Shown: positions 1 to 8,257 of the stretch, in pieces
Numbering within the stretch: position 1 is the first letter of the stretch
Layout of the letters: every line of letters begins with the position of its first letter
From: REEB85 sp018971455
GTDB lineage: Bacteria; Pseudomonadota; Alphaproteobacteria; Acetobacterales; Acetobacteraceae
NCBI GenBank assembly: GCA_028871195.1
Contig: JAGWNT010000044.1
Coordinates: 1-30,226 of the forward strand
Reading direction: 5' to 3'
DNA length: 30,226 bases
Translations under genes and position numbers: made by a program
Notes under the pieces: model-generated
Databases searched by the model: none
What the model was told of the DNA's origin: nothing
The model's input: only the letters and a program-made list of their open reading frames with translations

Positions 1-22
1 CCGCCCGGAAGCGTCGCGTCCG

Positions 23-1942
23 GTGACCCCGCATCTGGACCGGGTTCGGTTTCCGGCGGACCTGCGCAATTTTTCACCGGAGCAGTTGAAGGCGCTGGCG
101 GAGGAGCTGCGGGCGGAGACGATTTCGGCGGTTTCGGTGACCGGGGGTCACCTGGGTGCGTCGCTGGGCGTGGTGGAGCTGACGGTGGCGCTGCACGCGG
201 TGTTCGACACGCCGGCGGACCGGCTGATCTGGGATGTCGGCCACCAGGCCTACCCGCACAAGATCCTCACCGGGCGGCGCGATCGCATCCGCACGCTGCG
301 CCAGGGGGGCGGGCTGTCCGGCTTCACCCGCCGCGCCGAGAGCGAGTACGACCCGTTCGGCGCCGCCCATAGCTCGACCTCGATCTCCGCCGGGCTCGGC
401 ATGGCGGTGGCCCGCGACCTCAAGCAGGCGCGCGGCATCAAGGATGACCGCCAGGTGGTGGCCGTGATCGGCGACGGCGCGATGAGTGCCGGGATGGCCT
501 ACGAGGCGATGAACAATGCCGGCGCGCTGCATTCGCGCCTCGTCGTCGTGCTCAACGACAACGACATGTCGATCGCCCCGCCGGTCGGCGCGATGAGCGC
601 CTATCTGTCGCGGCTGCTGTCGTCGCACAGCTTCCTCAGCCTGCGCGACCTCGCGGCGCGCATGGCCAAGCGCTTCCCCAAGGGGATCGAGCGGACGGCG
701 CGGCGGGCGGAGGAATTCGCCCGCGGCATGCTGACCGGCGGCACGCTGTTCGAGGAGCTGGGCTTCTACTATGTCGGCCCGATCGACGGGCACAATCTCG
801 ACCACCTGCTGCCGGTGCTGCGCAACGTGCGCGACGCCGAGGAGCATGGGCCGATCCTGCTGCACGTCATCACCCAGAAGGGGCGCGGCTATGCCCCGGC
901 CGAGGCGAGTGCGGACAAGCTGCACGCGGTCAGCCGCTTCAACGTCATCACCGGCGAGCAGGCCAAGGCGCCACCGGGGCCGCCGACCTATACGCGCGTC
1001 TTCGCCGACGCGCTGATCGCCGAGGCGACGCGCGATCCGGCGATCGTCGCCGTCACCGCCGCGATGCCGTCGGGCACCGGGCTCGACCGTTTCGCCAAGG
1101 CGTTTCCCACGCGCTGCTTCGATGTCGGGATCGCCGAGCAGCATGCGGTGACCTTCGCCGCGGGCCTCGCGACCGAGGGGATCAAGCCGTTCTGCGCCAT
1201 CTACAGCACCTTCCTGCAGCGCGCCTATGACCAGGTGGTGCATGACGTGGCGATCCAGTCGCTGCCGGTGCGCTTCGCCATCGACCGCGCCGGGCTGGTG
1301 GGCAATGACGGGGCCACCCATGCCGGCAGCTTCGACCTCGCCTATCTCGGCTGCCTGCCGGGCATGGTGGTGATGGCGCCGGCCGACGAGGCCGAGCTGA
1401 TGCACATGATCGCGACCTCGGCCGCCATCGACGATGCGCCGAGCGCGGTGCGCTTCCCGCGCGGCGAGGGCACCGGCGTGGCGCTGCCCGAATCGGGAGA
1501 AATCCTTCCGCTCGGCCGTGGCCGCGTGCTGCGCCAGGGTGGCAAGATCGCCATCCTCTCGCTCGGCACGAGGCTTGCCGATGCGCTCAAGGCGGCCGAC
1601 GAGCTGGCGGCGCGGGGCCTGCCGGCGACGGTGGTCGACGCGCGCTTCGCCAAGCCGCTCGACACCGCGCTGATCGAGCGCGTGGCGCGCGAGCACGAGG
1701 TGCTGGTGACGATCGAGGAAGGCAGCGTGGGCGGCTTCGCCGCGGCGGTGATGCAGCACCTGGCGTGGAAGGGCCTGTTGGATGGCGGGCTCAAGCTGCG
1801 GCCGATGGTGCTGCCGGATCGCTTTATCGACCATGACAGCCCGGCCAAGCAGATGATCGAGGCGGGGCTTGCGGCGCGCGACATCGTGGCGACCGTGCTG
1901 GCCGCCCTCGGCGTCGCGGCGACGGGGGCCGCGCGGGCGTGA
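23..1942 (+). CDS. dxs: 1-deoxy-D-xylulose-5-phosphate synthase
   Basis: Cytosolic ThDP enzyme that condenses pyruvate and glyceraldehyde 3-phosphate to DXP, the first step of the MEP isoprenoid pathway. From the GTG at 23 it is 639 aa, the usual length. Visible landmarks are the N-terminal GGHLGASLG stretch, the ThDP motif GDGAMSAG at about residues 150-157, and EQHAV with the catalytic Glu at 372 (E. coli Glu370). A C-terminal transketolase-like domain follows. The frame stays open to the window edge upstream of 23, so the true start may lie a few codons further 5' and the gene may be slightly truncated here. It heads a run of hpn genes, and its stop overlaps the GTG of hpnM (GTGA). Dxs copies inside hopanoid clusters are known in this group and presumably supply precursor for squalene and hopene. 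Confidence 0.96.
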   Translation: MTPHLDRVRFPADLRNFSPEQLKALAEELRAETISAVSVTGGHLGASLGVVELTVALHAVFDTPADRLIWDVGHQAYPHKILTGRRDRIRTLRQGGGLSGFTRRAESEYDPFGAAHSSTSISAGLGMAVARDLKQARGIKDDRQVVAVIGDGAMSAGMAYEAMNNAGALHSRLVVVLNDNDMSIAPPVGAMSAYLSRLLSSHSFLSLRDLAARMAKRFPKGIERTARRAEEFARGMLTGGTLFEELGFYYVGPIDGHNLDHLLPVLRNVRDAEEHGPILLHVITQKGRGYAPAEASADKLHAVSRFNVITGEQAKAPPGPPTYTRVFADALIAEATRDPAIVAVTAAMPSGTGLDRFAKAFPTRCFDVGIAEQHAVTFAAGLATEGIKPFCAIYSTFLQRAYDQVVHDVAIQSLPVRFAIDRAGLVGNDGATHAGSFDLAYLGCLPGMVVMAPADEAELMHMIATSAAIDDAPSAVRFPRGEGTGVALPESGEILPLGRGRVLRQGGKIAILSLGTRLADALKAADELAARGLPATVVDARFAKPLDTALIERVAREHEVLVTIEEGSVGGFAAAVMQHLAWKGLLDGGLKLRPMVLPDRFIDHDSPAKQMIEAGLAARDIVATVLAALGVAATGAARA

Positions 1943-2556
1943 CCGGCCGGCCAGTGCTGGCGCGACGGGCGCTGTTGGCGCTGGCGGCGCTGCCGCTGCT
2001 GGCGGCGGCCGATGGCGGGCCGGCGGCGCCGATCGCCGCGTTCGGGGCGGCGCTGATCGGGGTGATGAAGGCCGGCCGGGCGACGCCGTTCGCCACGCGC
2101 GCGCAGAGCCTGCTGCCCGCCGTGCAGGGCGCCTTCGATCTGCCGCTCATCCTGCAGAACTCGGTCGGTCTCGGCTGGAGCGGCATGCCCGCGGCGCAGC
2201 AGGCGGATCTGCTCGATGCGTTCACCCGCTTCACCGTCGCCACCTGGGTGGCCAATTTCGACAGTTTCGGCGGCGAGCGTTTCGTCGTGGCGCCGGAGAC
2301 GGCGGCGATCGGCAAGGACCAGGTGGTGCATACCAGCCTGGTGCCGCCGCAGGGCGATCCGACGAAGCTTGACTACGTGATGCGCCAGCTCGCCCAGGGG
2401 TGGCGGGCGGTGGATATCCTGCTTGACGGCTCGATCAGCCGGGTGGCGGTGCAGCGGTCGGATTTCCGCGGCGTGCTGGCCGGGGGCGGGCCGGCGAAGC
2501 TCGCGGCCCTGCTGCGCGCCAAGGCCGCCGCCCTGGAGGCCGGCGGCAAATCGTGA
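1939..2556 (+). CDS. hpnM: HpnM, MlaC/Ttg2D-like periplasmic hopanoid-associated protein
   Basis: 205 aa, GTG start overlapping the dxs stop by 4 bp. The N-terminus (two Arg, then a run of Leu and Ala ending near residue 24) reads as a secretion signal with a possible Tat-like RR pair, so the mature protein should be periplasmic. The body matches the MlaC/toluene-tolerance Ttg2 fold, including the stretch VDILLDGSISRVAVQRSDF that is typical near the C-terminus of this family. MlaC proteins carry lipids between membranes, and HpnM has been proposed to help deliver hopanoids to the outer membrane. That role is inferred from family and context. Its stop overlaps the hpnI GTG in the same GTGA arrangement, so translation is probably coupled. 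Confidence 0.9.
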   Translation: MTGRPVLARRALLALAALPLLAAADGGPAAPIAAFGAALIGVMKAGRATPFATRAQSLLPAVQGAFDLPLILQNSVGLGWSGMPAAQQADLLDAFTRFTVATWVANFDSFGGERFVVAPETAAIGKDQVVHTSLVPPQGDPTKLDYVMRQLAQGWRAVDILLDGSISRVAVQRSDFRGVLAGGGPAKLAALLRAKAAALEAGGKS

Positions 2557-3722
2557 GCTGGCTTGCCGTGGTGCTGGCCGTGCTGACCGGCATCGGGCTG
2601 GCGCAGGCGGGGATCGGCGCGGCGCTGGTCTGGCGCTTCGTCGCGCGCCGACCCGACCGGCCCCGCGGCGGAGAGGGCGTGGCGCGGCCGCCGCTGGCCA
2701 TCCTCAAGCCGCTGCATGGCGACGAGCCGCTGCTGGAGGAGGCGCTGGCGAGCCTGTGCGCGCAGGATTATCCGTCCTTCCAGATCGTCTTCGGCGTGCA
2801 GCGTCCCGACGATCCGGCGCTGGCGGTGGTGGCGCGGCTGCGCGCGCGCTTCCCGGCCCGCGACATCGCCCTGGTGATCGACACCGCGACGCACGGGGCC
2901 AACCGCAAGATCGGCAATCTCATCAACATGCTGCCCTCCGCCCGCCATGAGCGGCTGGTGATCGCCGACAGCGACGTGCATGCGCCGCCCGGCTATCTCG
3001 ACCGCATCGCCGCCGGGCTCGCCGCACCCGGGGTGGGCCTGGTCACCCTGCCCTATGCCGGCTGCGCGGCGAGCGCCACGCTGGCCGGCCGGCTGGGGGC
3101 AAGCGGCATCAGCCACGTGTTCCTGCCGGGCGCGCTGACGGCCCGCGCATTGGGGCGGCAGGACTGCCTGGGTGCCACCATGGCGCTGTCGCGCGCGACG
3201 CTGGCGCGCATCGGCGGGCTGGAGGCGCTGGCCGACCATCTGGCGGACGACCATCTGCTCGGCCTGCTGGTGGCCCGGCTCGGCCTGTCGGTGGCGCTGG
3301 GCGAGGCGCTGCCCACGACCACGGTGGCCGAGACCGGATTCGCCGCGCTGCTGCGCCACGAGCTGCGCTGGGCCCGCACCATCCGCGCCCTGGAGCCGGC
3401 GGCCTTCGCGCTCTCGGTGCTGCAATATCCGCTGGCCTGGGCGGCGCTGGCGGTGGCGGCGGGCGGGGTGGCGCCGTGGAGCCTGGGGCTGTTTCTGGCC
3501 GCCTGGGCGTTGCGGGCGGCGGCGGCCGGAGCCGTTGACGCGGCCATCCGCGCCGCCCGGGCGGAAACAGGGCTTGCATCGGCGGCCAGTCTCTGGCTTC
3601 TCCCGCTGCGCGACCTCATATCGGTCGGCGTGCTGCTGGCCGCCTTTGCCGGCAGCCGCGTCGAATGGCGCGGCCAGATCCTGCACGCGACGCCGGCCAA
3701 ACTGGGAACCACTCTGCCATGA
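2553..3722 (+). CDS. hpnI: HpnI, hopanoid glycosyltransferase (GT21, ceramide glucosyltransferase-like)
   Basis: 389-aa membrane glycosyltransferase. HpnI adds N-acetylglucosamine to bacteriohopanetetrol, the first step toward the cyclitol-ether head group. One N-terminal hydrophobic segment (about residues 3-30) precedes a GT-A catalytic domain. DSD at 139-141 is the DxD metal/nucleotide-sugar motif, DD at 232-233 sits in the acceptor/base region, and HELRW fits the (Q/R)xxRW motif of the family with His in the first position. Two or three C-terminal hydrophobic segments follow. The GTG start overlaps the hpnM stop and the stop overlaps the hpnJ ATG, so this gene sits in an unbroken translationally coupled chain. 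Confidence 0.93.
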   Translation: MSWLAVVLAVLTGIGLAQAGIGAALVWRFVARRPDRPRGGEGVARPPLAILKPLHGDEPLLEEALASLCAQDYPSFQIVFGVQRPDDPALAVVARLRARFPARDIALVIDTATHGANRKIGNLINMLPSARHERLVIADSDVHAPPGYLDRIAAGLAAPGVGLVTLPYAGCAASATLAGRLGASGISHVFLPGALTARALGRQDCLGATMALSRATLARIGGLEALADHLADDHLLGLLVARLGLSVALGEALPTTTVAETGFAALLRHELRWARTIRALEPAAFALSVLQYPLAWAALAVAAGGVAPWSLGLFLAAWALRAAAAGAVDAAIRAARAETGLASAASLWLLPLRDLISVGVLLAAFAGSRVEWRGQILHATPAKLGTTLP

Positions 3723-5149
3723 TGAAGACGCTCTTTCTCCAGCCGCCTTCCTTCGACGGGTTCGACGGCGGCGCCGGATCGCGCTATCAGGCCCGGCGCG
3801 AGATCAAGAGCTTCTGGTTTCCCACCTGGCTCGCGCAGCCGGCCGCGCTGGTGGCGGGCAGCAAGCTGATCGACGCGCCGCCGGCGCGCACGACGCTGGC
3901 CACCGTCACCGCCGAGGCCTCGCGCCACGAGCTGTGCGTGATCCACACCTCCACGCCCTCCTTCGCGTCGGACGTGCGGGTGGCGCAGGCGATGAAGGAT
4001 GCCAACCCGAATCTGATGATCGGCATGGTCGGCGCCAAGGTCGCCGTTCAGCCGCAGGAAAGCCTGCAGAAGGGCGCGCCGATCGATTTCGTCGCGCGCA
4101 ACGAGTTCGATTTCACCATCAAGGAGATCGCCGAGGGGCGCGATCTGGCGGCGGTGGACGGCATCTCCTTCCGCAACCGCGAGGGCGCCATCGTCCACAA
4201 CAAGGACCGCGCCATCCTCGAGGACATGGACCAGCTGCCCTTCGTGACGGAGGTCTACAAGCGCGACCTGCGCATCGAGGATTATTTCATCGGCTACCTC
4301 ATGCACCCCTACCTCTCGCTCTACACCGGGCGGGGCTGCAAGAGCCGCTGCACCTTCTGCCTATGGCCGCAGACGGTGGGCGGGCACAATTACCGCGTGC
4401 GCAGCCCCGGCCACGTCGCCGAGGAAATCCGGCTGGCGCGGCAGTATTTTCCGCAGGTGCGGGAGATCTTTTTCGACGACGACACGTTCACCGACAACCT
4501 GCCGCGCGCCGAGGCGATCGCCCGCGAGCTGGGCAAGATGGGCGTCACCTGGTCGTGCAACGCCAAGGCGAATGTGCCGCGCGCGACATTGAAGGTGCTG
4601 CGCGACAACGGGCTGCGGCTGCTGCTGGTGGGGTACGAGAGCGGCAACCAGCAGATCCTGCACAACATCAAGAAGGGCATGCGCATCGAAGTGGCGCGCC
4701 AGTTCACCAAGGATTGCCACGAGCTCGGCATCAAGATCCACGGCACCTTCATCCTCGGCCTGCCCGGCGAGACGAAGGAGACCATCGAGGAGACGATCCG
4801 CTACGCGACGGAAATCAACCCGCACACCATGCAGGTTTCGCTGGCCGCGCCCTATCCCGGCACCTTCCTGCATCGGCAGGCGGTGGAGAATGGCTGGCTC
4901 GATGCCGAGAACGCCGAACTGATCGACGAGAACGGCGTGCAGATCGCGCCGCTGCACTACCCGCACCTGTCGCATACGGAAATCTTTGATTCCGTGGAGA
5001 CCTTCTACAAGCGCTTCTATTTCCGCGCGCCCAAGATCGCCGCCATCGTCGGCGAGATGGTGCGCAGCCCGCAGATGATGAAGCGCCGGTTGCGCGAGGG
5101 CGTGGAGTTCTTCCAGTTCCTGCGCGAACGGCATCGGGACGCCGCCTGA
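3719..5149 (+). CDS. hpnJ: HpnJ, radical SAM hopanoid ring-contraction enzyme
   Basis: 476 aa from the ATG at 3719, which overlaps the hpnI stop as ATGA. An in-frame upstream start at 3665 lies inside hpnI and is less likely. The N-terminal half looks like a B12-binding-type Rossmann domain. The radical SAM [4Fe-4S] motif CxxxCxxC is at Cys207, Cys211 and Cys214, followed by FFDDDTF and a GxIxGLPGET-like SAM-binding segment. HpnJ converts glucosaminyl-bacteriohopanetetrol to the cyclitol ether by ring contraction. Partners hpnI and hpnK flank it, which supports the assignment. Confidence 0.95.
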   Translation: MMKTLFLQPPSFDGFDGGAGSRYQARREIKSFWFPTWLAQPAALVAGSKLIDAPPARTTLATVTAEASRHELCVIHTSTPSFASDVRVAQAMKDANPNLMIGMVGAKVAVQPQESLQKGAPIDFVARNEFDFTIKEIAEGRDLAAVDGISFRNREGAIVHNKDRAILEDMDQLPFVTEVYKRDLRIEDYFIGYLMHPYLSLYTGRGCKSRCTFCLWPQTVGGHNYRVRSPGHVAEEIRLARQYFPQVREIFFDDDTFTDNLPRAEAIARELGKMGVTWSCNAKANVPRATLKVLRDNGLRLLLVGYESGNQQILHNIKKGMRIEVARQFTKDCHELGIKIHGTFILGLPGETKETIEETIRYATEINPHTMQVSLAAPYPGTFLHRQAVENGWLDAENAELIDENGVQIAPLHYPHLSHTEIFDSVETFYKRFYFRAPKIAAIVGEMVRSPQMMKRRLREGVEFFQFLRERHRDAA

Positions 5150-5154
5150 GGCAA

Positions 5155-5175
5155 GGCCGGGGGCTTTGCCCGGCC
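5155..5175 (+). other. hairpin between hpnJ and hpnK
   Basis: Perfect 7-bp inverted repeat (GGCCGGG / CCCGGCC) around a 7-nt loop, beginning 5 bp after the hpnJ stop and ending 35 bp before the hpnK ATG. No T tract follows, so it is not a convincing terminator. It could reduce read-through, protect mRNA ends or be a dispersed GC-rich palindrome of this genome. It is the only break in the chain of overlapping hpn genes. Confidence 0.45.
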
Positions 5176-5210
5176 CCGCCGAGGACGGCGCCCGCATCCT
5201 GCCTTCCCCG

Positions 5211-6044
5211 ATGACACCGCCCGTGCTGACCGCGGATGATTTCGGATTGTCCGAGGCGGTCAATGCAGGGATCGAGCGGGCGCATAGCGAGGGGGTGCTG
5301 AGCGCTGCGAGCCTGATGGTGGCCGGCGACGCGGCGGCAGATGCCGTGCGGCGGGCGCGGGCGATGCCGGGGCTGCGGGTCGGGCTGCATCTGGTGGTGA
5401 TCGAGGGGCGGGCGGTGCTGCCGCCGGCGGAGATTCCGGCGCTGGTCGATGAGCGCGGCTGGTTCTCGTCCGATCAGCTGGCGCTGGGGATTCGGTTCTG
5501 CCTCGCCTGGCGGCAGCTGGCGGCCGAGATCCGGGCCCAGTTCGCGGCGTTCGCAGCGACCGGGCTGGTGCTGGACCATGCCGATGCGCACAAGCACATG
5601 CACCTGCACCCGGTGGTCGGCGGGCTGATGCTGGCGATCGGCCGCGAGTTCGGCCTGCGCCATGTGCGCGTGCCGGCCGAGCCGCCGGAGGTGCTGGCGG
5701 CGTGCCGCACCCGGTTGGGGCTGGGGGCGCGGGCGCTGCATCTGTGGACGCGCCTGCTGCGCCACCAGGTGCGCCGCGCCGGCATGACGTGCAATGATGC
5801 GGTGTTCGGCCTGGCGTGGAGCGGGCATTTCACCGAGGAGCGGTTGCGGCGGCTGATCCCCAACCTGCCGGACGGACTCAACGAGCTGTATTTTCATCCG
5901 GCGGCCGGGCGGGATGCGACCATTGCTGCCCTGATGGCGGATTATGAGCACGAGGCGGAGCTTGCGGCGTTGCTGAGCCCGGCGGTGCGGGCGATGCTGG
6001 CGGCCCGGGGCGCCGGGGCAACGCGACAAGGAGATCGGCCATGA
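5211..6044 (+). CDS. hpnK: HpnK, hopanoid deacetylase (ChbG/YdjC family)
   Basis: 277 aa from the ATG at 5211. The frame also opens at a TTG at 5166, but that would place 15 poorly conserved residues before the LTADDFGLS core and overlap the 5155-5175 hairpin, so the ATG is preferred, although no strong Shine-Dalgarno is visible for either. Asp9-Asp10 in TADDFG and the His-rich run DHADAHKHMHLH (residues 122-133) are the metal-binding and catalytic signature of YdjC-type deacetylases. HpnK removes the acetyl group from N-acetylglucosaminyl-bacteriohopanetetrol made by HpnI, before HpnJ acts. The stop overlaps the ATG of the next gene. Confidence 0.92.
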   Translation: MTPPVLTADDFGLSEAVNAGIERAHSEGVLSAASLMVAGDAAADAVRRARAMPGLRVGLHLVVIEGRAVLPPAEIPALVDERGWFSSDQLALGIRFCLAWRQLAAEIRAQFAAFAATGLVLDHADAHKHMHLHPVVGGLMLAIGREFGLRHVRVPAEPPEVLAACRTRLGLGARALHLWTRLLRHQVRRAGMTCNDAVFGLAWSGHFTEERLRRLIPNLPDGLNELYFHPAAGRDATIAALMADYEHEAELAALLSPAVRAMLAARGAGATRQGDRP

Positions 6045-7348
6045 CTTTGCGCCTGGCGCTGACCGGCGACAGCATCATCGAGCGGCGCCTGCACACGCGC
6101 GACGATGCGATGTTGCGGCCGCTTTTCGATCTGATCCGCGGGGCGGATATCTCCTTCACCAATCTTGAAGTACTGCCCAATGATTTTCGGGGTGATCCGG
6201 CGCTGGAGAGCGGCGGGTCGCATTTCGGCGCGCCGGAATGGGTGCTGGATGAGCTGGTGGAGGCCGGTTTCGATCTGTTCGCCACGGCGACCAATCACAG
6301 CCTCGATTATGGAATCGCCGGCCTCAAGCATGCGCTTGCGGCGCTCGATCGGCGGCGCCTGAGCCATGCCGGAATGGGGCGCAACCTGGAGGATGCGCGG
6401 CGGCCGGCCTATCACCCGCATCCGCAGGGCACGGTGGCCCTGCTGTCCTGCACGGCGACCTTCGCCAAGGGGCAGGAGGCGAGCGCGCAGCGGCCGGATG
6501 TGCGCGGCCGGCCGGGGGTCAATCCGCTGCGGCATGACGTTGTTCATGAGGTGACCGCGGCACAGCTTGCCACCCTGCGCGAGGTGGCCGAACAGCTCGG
6601 CCTCGAGGCGCGGCGGGAGCAGATGGTGAAGCTCGGGTTCCGCTTTCCGCCTTCCGACCCGGCGATCCTGCCGTTCGGCGAGATGGAGTTTCGCGCCGCC
6701 GACAAGGTGGGCCTGCGCACCACGGCCCGGGCGAAGGACATGGACGGCATTGCGCGCTGGGTGCGCGAGGCGCGCGGATTGGCCGATATCGTGCTGGTCA
6801 GCTTCCATGCGCACGAGCAGGGCGAGGACAAGGAAGTGCCGGCGGAGTTCCTGCCGGTCTTCGCGCGCCGCATGATCGACGAGGGGGCGGATCTGGTGGT
6901 GGGGCATGGGCCACATCTGCTGCGGGGGATGGAGTTTCACCGCGGCCGGCCGATTTTCTACAGCCTGGGCAATTTCATCGGGCAGAACGAGCTGGTCTCG
7001 CGCCTGCCGTCGGATTCCTACGAGCGTTTTCGCGCCGACCCGGAGGCGACGCCGGGTGCGGTCTATCGTACGCGCACGGATAATGACCGCCGGGGCTTTC
7101 CGTCCGATCGGCGGTTCTGGGAATCCCTCGTGCCGATCTGCACCTTTGCGGAGGGGAAGCTGGTGGAGATCGTGCTGCATCCGGTCAGCCTGGGCCTCGG
7201 CGAGGCGGCGCATCTGCGCGGCCGCCCACGTCTGGCGGCTGGCGCCGAGGCCGCGGCCATTCTCGCCCGTTTCGCGACCCTTTCCGCGCCGTTCGGCGCA
7301 GCACTTTCGCTCGATGGCGATGTGGCGCGGGTGCGGCTGCCGGCGTGA
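6041..7348 (+). CDS. CapA-family (PGA_cap) metallophosphatase-like protein
   Basis: 435 aa. ATG overlaps the hpnK stop (ATGA), with GGAG 8 nt upstream. It belongs to the CapA/PgsA superfamily, whose members resemble calcineurin-type metallophosphatases. Visible metal-site motifs are LTGDSII at the start, TNLEV, ATNHSLDYG, VSFHAHEQ and VVGHGPHLLRG, then a FYSLGNFIGQN segment, in the family order. No signal peptide or membrane anchor is seen, so it may act in the cytoplasm, unlike membrane-bound capsule CapA proteins. Its substrate cannot be read from sequence. Coupling to hpnK suggests co-production with hopanoid side-chain enzymes, but it is not a named member of the hpn pathway and could simply be a neighbour. 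Confidence 0.87.
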   Translation: MTLRLALTGDSIIERRLHTRDDAMLRPLFDLIRGADISFTNLEVLPNDFRGDPALESGGSHFGAPEWVLDELVEAGFDLFATATNHSLDYGIAGLKHALAALDRRRLSHAGMGRNLEDARRPAYHPHPQGTVALLSCTATFAKGQEASAQRPDVRGRPGVNPLRHDVVHEVTAAQLATLREVAEQLGLEARREQMVKLGFRFPPSDPAILPFGEMEFRAADKVGLRTTARAKDMDGIARWVREARGLADIVLVSFHAHEQGEDKEVPAEFLPVFARRMIDEGADLVVGHGPHLLRGMEFHRGRPIFYSLGNFIGQNELVSRLPSDSYERFRADPEATPGAVYRTRTDNDRRGFPSDRRFWESLVPICTFAEGKLVEIVLHPVSLGLGEAAHLRGRPRLAAGAEAAAILARFATLSAPFGAALSLDGDVARVRLPA

Positions 7349-7413
7349 TATCGTCGTGCGCGGTGGCCTCGGCCGCGATACCGGACGCGTGCGGCCGGTG
7401 CCTTCGGAACCGC

Positions 7414-7439
7414 GGATGCGCCTCAGGAAAGGCGCATCC
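7414..7439. terminator. bidirectional terminator-like hairpin
   Basis: Perfect 10-bp inverted repeat (GGATGCGCCT / AGGCGCATCC) with a 6-nt loop CAGGAA, in the 95-bp gap between the convergent capA-like and crotonase genes. There is no T tract on either strand. Placement between convergent ends and the perfect stem make a two-way terminator the best reading. Confidence 0.6.
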
Positions 7440-7443
7440 CGCC

Positions 7444-8244
7444 CTAGCTGCCGCGGAAGACGGCCGGGCGCTTTTCCATGAAGGCGTGCACGGCCTCGGC
7501 GTGATCGGCCGTGGTGTGGGCGAGCGCCTGCATGCTGGCGGAGAGTTCCAGCAGCGGGGCGAGATCCATGGTGCGGCCGCGCATCATCAGCCGCTTGGTC
7601 ATGCGCACCGCCTGCGGCGGGTTGGCGGCGATGCGGGCGGCGAGGGCGCGCGCGGCATCGAGCAATTCGCTGTCCGGCACCACGCGCGAGACGAGGCCGC
7701 AGGCGAGTGCCTCCCGCGCGTCGAGCGGGTCGCCGGTGAAGGCCATTTCGCATGCCTTGGAAAAGCCCACCAGCCGCGGCAGCAGCCAGGCGCCGCCATC
7801 GCCGGGAATGATGCCGATCTTGACGAAGCTTTCGGCGAAGCGGGCAGTTTCGGCGGCGATGCGGATATCGCACATGCAGGTGAGGTCGCAGCCGGCACCG
7901 ATGGCCGGGCCGTTGACGGCGGCGATGACCGGCACGTCGAGCCTCTCGAAGGCGAGTGGAATGCGCTGGATGCCGGCGGTGTAGTAGCGCACCGTCTCGC
8001 CCGGGTGGCTGGCGCGGGTTTCGAGCGAGTCCTGCATGCGGCGGATATCGCCGCCGGACGAGAAGGTGGTGCCGGCGCCGGTGAGGATGGCGCAGCGCAC
8101 GCCGGCATCGGCGGACAGCCGTTCGAGGGCGGCCACCAGGGCGTCGACCATGGCGGGTTCGGAAATCGGGTTGCGCATTTCCGGGCGGTTGAGCGTGAGG
8201 GTGACGATGCCGCCATCCTGCGCGTAGAGAACCGGGTCTGACAT
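7444..8244 (-). CDS. enoyl-CoA hydratase/isomerase (crotonase) family protein
   Basis: 266 aa, last gene of the minus-strand arm. ATG at 8244 is preceded by GGAG. The crotonase fold is clear: the oxyanion-hole segment FSSGGDI, the second oxyanion loop NGPAIGAGCDLTC, and IPGDGGAWLLPR. The Glu equivalent to rat crotonase Glu164 appears kept in KACEMAFTG. The position equivalent to Glu144 reads as Phe in FAESFVKIG, so hydration by the classical two-Glu mechanism is uncertain; isomerase, hydrolase or another crotonase reaction is possible. It lies 13 bp downstream of two acyl-CoA dehydrogenase genes and probably acts on the same CoA-ester series. Confidence 0.9.
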   Translation of the reverse strand: MSDPVLYAQDGGIVTLTLNRPEMRNPISEPAMVDALVAALERLSADAGVRCAILTGAGTTFSSGGDIRRMQDSLETRASHPGETVRYYTAGIQRIPLAFERLDVPVIAAVNGPAIGAGCDLTCMCDIRIAAETARFAESFVKIGIIPGDGGAWLLPRLVGFSKACEMAFTGDPLDAREALACGLVSRVVPDSELLDAARALAARIAANPPQAVRMTKRLMMRGRTMDLAPLLELSASMQALAHTTADHAEAVHAFMEKRPAVFRGS

Positions 8245-8257
8245 TGTAATCTCCGTC

